Source: Caprella mutica (taxonomy: Eukaryota > Arthropoda > Malacostraca > Amphipoda > Caprellidae). From it: a stretch of 64,000 bases of DNA. Below, one piece after another: positions 57,072 to 64,000 of this stretch (within the stretch, counting starts at the first letter, position 1; each line of letters begins with the position of its first letter). The notes below the pieces were generated by a model that was given only the letters and a program-made list of their open reading frames with translations, made no database searches and was not told the DNA's origin. The stretch lies in contig CANNZV010001474.1 in the NCBI GenBank assembly GCA_947561585.1, forward strand, positions 62,001 through 126,000, in the 5' to 3' direction. The translations under genes and the position numbers were made by a program.

Positions 57072-59883
57072 GTTATATCCAATATGACTCGGTAACCAAT
57101 AATTTTTTTTATTATATTGGCTGGGAAGGATGATAGTGTACCAAGGCAATCAGTTTGAATTAGGAGGAACACTAAAATGATCGTTTTAAGCCATTTCCGA
57201 CCAAGAACTGAACATCTATCGGTAGTTTTTACCGACTACTTTTTAATATCGACTATTGTATACTTATCCTAGATTAAAGATGCTATGTTCTATTCTTTTT
57301 CAGTTAAAAACCGTCTGTGATGGTAATCGTCAATATTAATCCCTTTTTCTTCACAAAAATTCAATTCACCTCAATATTTTTTAACTCCTTATCACATTCT
57401 ATCCATTCCATAATTTAGGTCACCCTTTGATGGGTTTCATGTTCAAAGTCATCCCACAATTTTTAATTTCTGGGCGCCACTAACGATCAAACTAATTTTT
57501 GCACTATCGTCTTGGAAGATTTTATATGTTGCAACATATATGCTATGGAGGATAATTAACCAAATCTTCCTACTCCTTCTCTGTTTGATTAATGAACAGA
57601 TTAGACGGAAAAAAATCTGCTATTTCATCAGTAAACAGTTATGTTTGGAGACTTGAGTTTAGAAATGACATCATAACTAATCATTTACTAAGGGTACCAA
57701 ACAATTGTGAGTGTTTATCTTCAATTAGATCCTTTACTTTGTAAAGCCTTTACCGGCCACTATTTCCAGTTCCAGTTCACCGGGAAAAGGAGCTTGAATG
57801 AGCGTAATTGAATGCTTCTAGATGGTCTGAGATGTGCCAGTTAAATCCTTTATAGAATATGACAAAGAAAAAGGTCATATTTTTCTTATTAATTTAACGC
57901 ATTTTTCCACTACTCATTTTCAACAGTGACATCATAATTTTCACTCAGGGTAATCGAGATAACCTCTTTGAAACTTGATAGATGGGGCATCGGTATTAGT
58001 GTTTATTATTATTTTTCTTTTTGAGTAACACAACTGGACACGAATATAAGATAGCTTAAAAAAAAGAAACTATTGTTTTTCAAATTGTAAACTCAACCAA
58101 AAATCAACTGGCTATTTCGATTTGATAATTGAAATGTCTGGTTAAAAACAAAACTTTTCGGCTTATCATATTGATATATATATTCTTACGATATCACTGG
58201 GGCTAGGGAGGTAGATATATTATTGGTTTCGATCGGATTATTTAAAGCAATTATTCATATTGTTTACAGCTTTTTAAACGTTACTTGAAGTTCGAAAAAT
58301 TGTTAGGAGTGGCTGGAATCAATTCCTCTTTGATTTCTTCTTAGAAATTTCTTGTATTTATTTTCATTTTGGTACTTTCGATATCGCAATAATGATACAG
58401 TTTCGTACTAAACTTCACATTCCAAATTTACGAAGGAAAGAACCCAAGTCATATTTCACCTTGATAATTTCACCTCGATCAGTAATTGAATTGTCAAAGC
58501 ACGGACCATTCAATACTAACAGTAATTTTGGATGTGTACAATGAGTGAAAAATCATCAGTTTTATTAGTAACATATTCAATTATTGTAGACCAAAAAAAC
58601 AGCTATCCTGTTACATCATTATATGCTATTAACAGTTTAGGTACGTCTATTGAACTCGAATTTTGAACGATACTAGACATGCTAGTAAGTTAACAGCATG
58701 AAAAAGGCAAGTATATAAATATTCTTTTCATGCTAAGCCCTTCATTTCCTGCGTTCTAAATCACATTACGTGTTGGCCTTACAAGGCGTCCTTCTTGTTT
58801 AAAATATAAGCAGTATATCAGAAATGCATGATGCATAGACATTTTACGCGTCTTTTTTATCTACCATCTTTAAATTATACATATAAAACGAAGGCACATT
58901 GTAAGACAAGTCTGCTTTGGCTATTTACAAGCTTGGTCCTTTTTTTACTTCATGAATTCTGTCGACTTCGTCCAATTTTCTGAGCCACGTATTTTTTGGA
59001 AGTCTTTGGAATACAAATTAGATGTATACTGTCGTAATAACAAATTTATTCCAAATTTATTTATTTCACATACTATGGATGATTAATATTAATTTTTTTA
59101 ATTGATTCTGAAATGCATGATAATTATATATGAATATTATTTTTACTCAAAAAAAAAATCACAACTGTAATTAAAATAACATTTAGATGATCGAATTATT
59201 TTCATACATGCACATACACTTTTGCTTGTATATTCAATTCGATCGACATTATTACTGTTATGAATGGATTCACAATATTATTTTTACTGTAAGATGTTGT
59301 GACTTACATATAAATATTTAAATAAAATATTTCATGTTCTTGGAATTAATAAAATTCATAATGAGAGTGTTTGAAAATCCGTGTAATGTTAGAAGTAGGT
59401 ATAAATTCTGAAAAAAATTTTGTATTTATTTTATATTAAACTCCCATTTTACAACTAGTATTTCTTGAAATAAATTTCATAATTCTCTAATGTAATTTAT
59501 CTCCATTGCATTCGACCAAATTTTACCCTATATGTTACAACCTGGAACTAAAGTAATTAAACTCTATCAATGATAATTACTCGTCAAATACCTGCGAATA
59601 CGCTGTGTTCAAAGCCTCAGAAGTCAACTAATTTGAATTGAGAAGTTAACTAGTATAATAAACGACTTGGAAGGTGAGATTACCAGACAAACACAAGTTT
59701 AGATGAGAACTACATAATTTATGTATAGTATACATAGTTGCACGTGACAGGATTTTATCTGCTGATTGTTTTATTTTTTTAAATCTTCTTAAATTAAAAA
59801 TTATTGAAAGAAAACATAATTTGTGAACAATTGTGATGTTTTCATTAAACTGGAAAATTTGAAATAGGAGCTTATTCAATTGA
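57072..59883. other. apparently single-copy DNA, no gene seen
   Basis: About 2.8 kb without tandem arrays, terminal repeats or recognisable domains. Confidence 0.5.
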
Positions 59884-60237
59884 GTGGAACTTTCTATTGG
59901 TTTCGAAATGTTGCTACACATTTACGATATTTGTTATTGGGTGGGCAATTATTTATTCTTGTATCTCACAAATTCCAGCTCACAAAAGAGGCAATATTCT
60001 ATGTATTCCATACTCAATAGAATGGTATCTTGTATTGTGGCACAAGAAATACCCTATTATTATCACACAATGGTAAGAATTACCCCCTGCATTCAATTAA
60101 GAAAAGAACATTTATTCTATTACACGATTTATAGCTTCGACTGCTGTCTCATTGCTTTATGCTTTAAGATAGGAAATATCTTTAGCTGGTATCGAAAAGA
60201 AGAATTCGTATCTGATATTGTGGAAGTTTTTCACTGA
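59884..60237 (+). CDS. 117-codon ORF, unknown
   Basis: It opens at 59,884 (GTG-type start; first internal ATG at residue 9, 59,908) and ends at a TGA at 60,235-60,237. It is the longest non-repetitive frame in the single-copy part. The sequence is rich in Tyr, Ile and Cys, with a hydrophobic segment ICYWVGNYLFLYL and a charged end. It might be one exon of a membrane receptor-like gene, but I see no family signature and no compelling splice sites. Chance remains the leading alternative. Confidence 0.25.
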   Translation: MELSIGFEMLLHIYDICYWVGNYLFLYLTNSSSQKRQYSMYSILNRMVSCIVAQEIPYYYHTMVRITPCIQLRKEHLFYYTIYSFDCCLIALCFKIGNIFSWYRKEEFVSDIVEVFH

Positions 60238-60239
60238 TT

Positions 60240-61980
60240 CATTTCTATGCGAGGTTATAATATAAAGCAGGGATGATGTTTAACCCATTAGTTAGGAGCT
60301 ACTTTCTTTGCTAACTGTTTTGGTAGTCTCTTGTATTTCATTCTTTTTGAATTCAACAGTTTTGTTATTTCTTCCGTATTAAAAGTGAACCCCTTACTCA
60401 AATAATTATCATAATGGTATATTTTGTGACATTCTGTTCGATTTGTGTTCGATTTCTAATCAGTTTGGCAATTTTTGTTTGGCTTGAAATTGTGTTCAAC
60501 TTTTACGGAATGAAAAAGTTGTAAAATAAACATTAATTTTACATTATGTTACCAAAATGTGATTTCCAAAGAAGGAATTTTCAATTTCTTTTCTCCAAAA
60601 AATGATATTATCTACCAAGAATAGCTACAATAATGATTGCTTGATTTTCACCATTCTTTGTATTGTAAGAGAAATTATATGTAGATATTTTTTAGTTCAT
60701 TACTCTACCCATCATCTGTAGGTATTCGAGTTGAGTCATCAGAGGGTAATTGAAAGAGACTTTATCCCAAACTTTTAGGCAGGTCTAATAAGGCTGCAGG
60801 GCACTGTTCAATCTTCACTTCTCCAGCTTTTCAAACTTGTACTTGATGTTTTTGCCAAACGTCGTATATTTTTGTAGGCATGCTTGGAAAACTTGGATTA
60901 ATTTCTTCTATTATTGAATATGAGATTTATTGGAATCATTATTATGCTATCAAAAATGTTTTGTGAATATTTTTCACATATTTATTTTCAAAAATGCATT
61001 TGATATAACTAACTTTGATTTTCAAAATACACACAAGCAAGTAAGTAATTGTGATTTGAATATTCAATCGATTCTAAGCAAATAATATAATATGAAAACT
61101 TTACGCTTCCCTGAACATTATTTCACTGCAATTCCCTGAAACATTTCATTCCATTCAAGATGGAATTATCGAGTTTGATATCAGTTTTTCGAGTCAATGA
61201 ATCAGTGAAGGATGAATGCGAGGATCTAGGATCTACCATGCGAAGGATGAATGCGAAGGATTTGCCATTTGAATGAAGTCAAAAATGGAGCCAATTTATG
61301 TTCAATCTAGCACAACTTATTACTGATAAGTCGCATTCACTGAATTTGAACTGGTGAATAATGAAACGAATAATTCAGTATTGATCTGCCCCGCACCAAA
61401 TTCACAAATCTAATTGTCTGCTTTCAAAGTGAATTTTGTACTCATTTACATTTAAACGTTGATACTAATTGTTATAAAGACGATTTAATATATTATGTAA
61501 TGAAACTATTCAATCACAGGATGCTTATAAATGCCGAAAATTGAGTTGTAAGACTAATTTAACTTGTAATAAAAAAACTCAAAAGCAGTGGTGCTTAAAG
61601 TATTTTTTCGCGCACCCCTTACTTTTCTCATGCAATCCCTGATCATTGGTTTGCATTGAAATAGATTGAACAGCTACAATAAGAGCAAGTATATTTGGTT
61701 ACTATGATTTGAGAATTAAATATACAAATTGAAATAGTAAGGAAAGTGATAGTTTTATATATATAATGTAAAATTATTATTTTAGGTAAGGAAAATTCGA
61801 ATCCATTAGAAATTGAGGAAAACCATATAATTTGTGGAAATAATGCAGTATGTATCATTGTAGTTATATGAATATTCGGAAAATGAACAGTTTTAAACTA
61901 ATAAAATAAAACTAATCAATTACGGGTAACGACACTCACATATAATCCCGAATTACTTACAACTGTCAATCAATACTTGG
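60240..61980. other. no gene seen
   Basis: AT-rich DNA. A short direct repeat of GGATGAATGCGA(A)GGAT occurs near 61,209-61,262. The 71-codon minus-strand stretch at 61,643-61,858 is unsupported. Confidence 0.45.
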
Positions 61981-61984
61981 TTTT

Positions 61985-62370
61985 TACAATATCTACCTAT
62001 AATGTTCATCAGTAACAACCCAGTTACCTAAAACTGTTTATCAATACCTACCTAGTTACCAACTAATGTTCATCATTGCCAATACCTAGTTACCTACTAA
62101 TGTTCATCAAAAGCTACCTAGTTACCTACTGGTGTTTAACAATACCTACCTAGTTACCTACATCTGTTGATCAGTAGCTACCTTGTTACCTACAACTGTT
62201 TATCAATACCGACCTAAAGTTACCTTCTAATGTTCATTAATATCTACCTTGTTACTTAACTAATGTTCATCATTGCCTATACCTAGTTCACTAGTAATGT
62301 TCATCAAAAGCTATCTAGTTATCTACAACTGTTTAACAAAACCTACCTAGTTACCTACAACTTAAATATG
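61985..62370. repeat. about 37-bp array with TACCTAGTTACC
   Basis: Ten or eleven irregular copies of CTACCTAGTTACCTACTAAT followed by GTTCATCAATAC or GTTTATCAATAC. The same words occur as single fragments at 17,926-17,990, so this is a dispersed repeat. Confidence 0.9.
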
Positions 62371-62389
62371 CCTGGCCTGTTCATAAGAC

Positions 62390-62640
62390 GTTTGACATCC
62401 CGCGTGGGACAGAGAGTCACATCCCACGGGGGACAGAGAGAGACATCCCGCGAGGGACAGACGTGGGATGTCCCTAGTGGGACAGACGTGGGACATCCCG
62501 CTTGTTCAAGACGTGGGATGTGAGTGGGATTTCAGATGTTGGAAAGACATTGGATTTCAGACATCTTGAGACGTCTGAATTCCCCTGTTCATCTCTGTCC
62601 CTCTCTAGAGTGGGATTTCCCCCTCTGACCCACGCGTGAC
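62390..62640. repeat. palindromic GACGTGGGATGTCCC cluster
   Basis: Repeats of GACATCCCGCG, GGGACAGA and ACGTGGGATG occur in both orientations within 250 bases, giving several possible hairpins. It shades into TGGATTTCAGACATC words. Origin unknown. Confidence 0.7.
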
Positions 62641-62690
62641 AGAGATGATATGGTTAGCTGGGTTTATTTATATATTTTTTTATTTATTTA

Positions 62691-63229
62691 TCATCTTGTT
62701 ATTCGCTTAACTGGAAAAGAGTTCAACCAAATTGCCTGAAATTTGGTGAAACGATTGATCCATGCCCAATGACTTGCTGGTAGAATTTTGGGAGCGAACC
62801 GGTTGAAGGTCAAGATCATGGTCATTTATTACTCAAATAGTATTGAACTAAATTGCATGAAACTTGGTGAGACGATTGGTCATGGTCAATATACAGAAAC
62901 CATTTTGTTAGATTTTGGGAGCGATCGGGTCAAAGATCAAGGTCAAGGACATTTGTAACTCAATAACTCAAAAAGCATTCAACCAAATTGTCTGAAATTT
63001 GATGGGACGATTGGATGTCCAGGAGCCATCTGGTAGAATTTTGGGAGCGATCCAGTCAAACGTCGAGGTCAAGGTCATTTATAATTCAATAACTCAAAAG
63101 TATTGAACAATATTTCATGAAACTTGCTGGAACGATTAGTCACTATCCAGTCAACAGTGTATTGGTTTTTGGTAGAAAACGGATAAGCGGCGGCGAAGGT
63201 AAGCGTTCTACCTAGTACTAGTAATCTAG
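62691..63229 (+). mobile_element. Helitron-like nonautonomous element
   Basis: It starts A|TCATCTTGTTATTCGC and ends with a CTAGTACTAG palindrome, three bases after which comes TCTAG then T (63,230). The interior contains about 3.5 units of 130 bases with CCAAATTG(C/T)CTGAAATTTG, AATTTTGGGAGCGA and CAAGGTCAAGGTCATTTAT. Similar tandem cores are known in short nonautonomous Helitron-type elements of invertebrates. It is the plus-strand partner of 52,751-53,295. Confidence 0.7.
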
Positions 63230-63492
63230 TTTCTATAATATAACAGTTCAAACTAGAGAATTTAGTGTTTTTTTTCGGAAATTTCAGTTAGTTATCACAA
63301 ATTGATAATCAAAAGAAAAAGGGATAGCAAAGGAAAATTGCTTCAATTAGTTTGTTAGAAATGTTACAAGGACTGTAAATAACAGATAGGAAAAACAACT
63401 CATATTTCCAATAAATTGAAATTTCCAATGCTCAATTATTGTTCTGATTCTATACAGTTCAAAAGTACTATACTGTGTTCTAGGTATATATA

Positions 63493-63540
63493 ACCCGGTA
63501 TATTCAACCTTGGTAAATTCCACCCCAGTGACAATGATCA
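63493..63540. repeat. CCGGTATATTC motif array (short)
   Basis: Three motif copies: CCCGGTATATTCAACC, TTGGTAAATTCCACCCC and AGTGACAA. Same family as 46,525-46,625. Confidence 0.55.
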
Positions 63541-64000
63541 TTAGGGTGACAATAAAAAGTCGAATAATTTTTTTTTTTTGGCCATTTGTTAAATATTTTG
63601 TACCAATGAAGAAATAACTTAGACAATATTCTGAAATGATTGGACAATATTTTGAGGTAAATTATTAAAACTTTATCCTATTAGACAAAAGTATAGGTAT
63701 TCATAGTTTGATCATTTATTTCGAAGTGTAAATGTTTAGCAAGTTAATATTAACTCCTTTTTAACATGAAACTGCAGTATGCTCTCACAACAATGGTTGT
63801 GAGAGGTTTGGATGGGGTCGACTGGTAGAGACAACCCATTTTGTGTTTTGCTTATAAGTTATTGTTTGGATTCGAGGACAAAAACTTCCGTGGTCAAAAT
63901 CTCTCCATGTAAAAAAATGTAATGATACCCCCACTCTTAACCCTCTCGAGTCGACATTAGAGTATTCAATTTAGAATTTCAGAAATGTGTATTTCTGCTT
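63541..64000. other. no gene; one perfect hairpin
   Basis: AT-rich DNA to the end of the window. CTCTCACAAC and GTTGTGAGAG (63,782-63,805) form a 10-bp perfect stem with a four-base loop; no associated gene is seen. Confidence 0.5.

Overview
This is an AT-rich eukaryotic window, most likely nuclear DNA of an arthropod. The evidence is the set of transposon fossils: MULE, THAP/P-element-like, PIF/Harbinger, Tc1/mariner, pogo/Tigger-like, piggyBac-like, hAT-like, Helitron-like and two non-LTR retrotransposons. There are also intron-type splice sites, and no operons or ribosome binding sites. A parasitic copepod such as a sea louse fits the style, but nothing here proves a species. I see no rRNA, no intact tRNA, no CRISPR array and no complete conserved host gene. 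Almost all genes named below are transposon-borne, fossil or of unknown role.

Layout. 1-11,650: a tandem array of 4,500-bp units (two full, one partial), each carrying on the minus strand a 251-aa ORF of unknown family followed directly by a C3HC4 RING finger. A fourth, truncated copy lies at 22,056-23,578 and is cut by a transposon. 11,700-12,530: 3' end of a non-LTR retrotransposon. 14,076-15,709: fossil THAP/P-element-like transposase. 16,631-19,125: MULE transposon whose transposase is split at a TA by a 1.5-kb element. 19,600-25,017: three pogo/Tigger-like elements, a PIF/Harbinger fragment, the fourth RING copy and an assembly gap (24,308-24,330).

28,447-33,209: nested elements. The inner one (28,765-33,034) carries a two-exon DUF4806-type gene whose last exon runs in frame into a 21-bp minisatellite coding proline-rich repeats. 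36,082-38,464: another TA-flanked element. 38,683-39,423: piggyBac-like MITE. 40,231-40,880: foldback of short repeats. 41,102-44,637: Tc1-like element with long inverted arms, interrupted by a second element that holds a 62-bp satellite. 45,443-45,982: 18-bp array. 48,121-50,095: non-LTR retrotransposon 3' half and GC-rich A-tailed repeats. 50,748-51,640: 62-bp array. 52,249-55,531: MULE-like-ended element holding a mariner-like fossil and a Helitron-like element. 56,003-57,071: hAT-like MITE. 57,072-61,960: mostly single-copy DNA without a recognisable gene. 61,985-63,229: satellites and a second Helitron-like element.

Two themes recur. Many elements have TA duplications, short terminal inverted repeats and arms built of repeated short motifs. 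Also, 14-18-bp 'rhythmic' motif arrays occur at about nine places, twice as the ends of a larger element, which suggests they are MULE-type termini. The best candidates for undescribed biology are the RING-gene tandem array and the DUF4806/proline-repeat gene inside a transposon.
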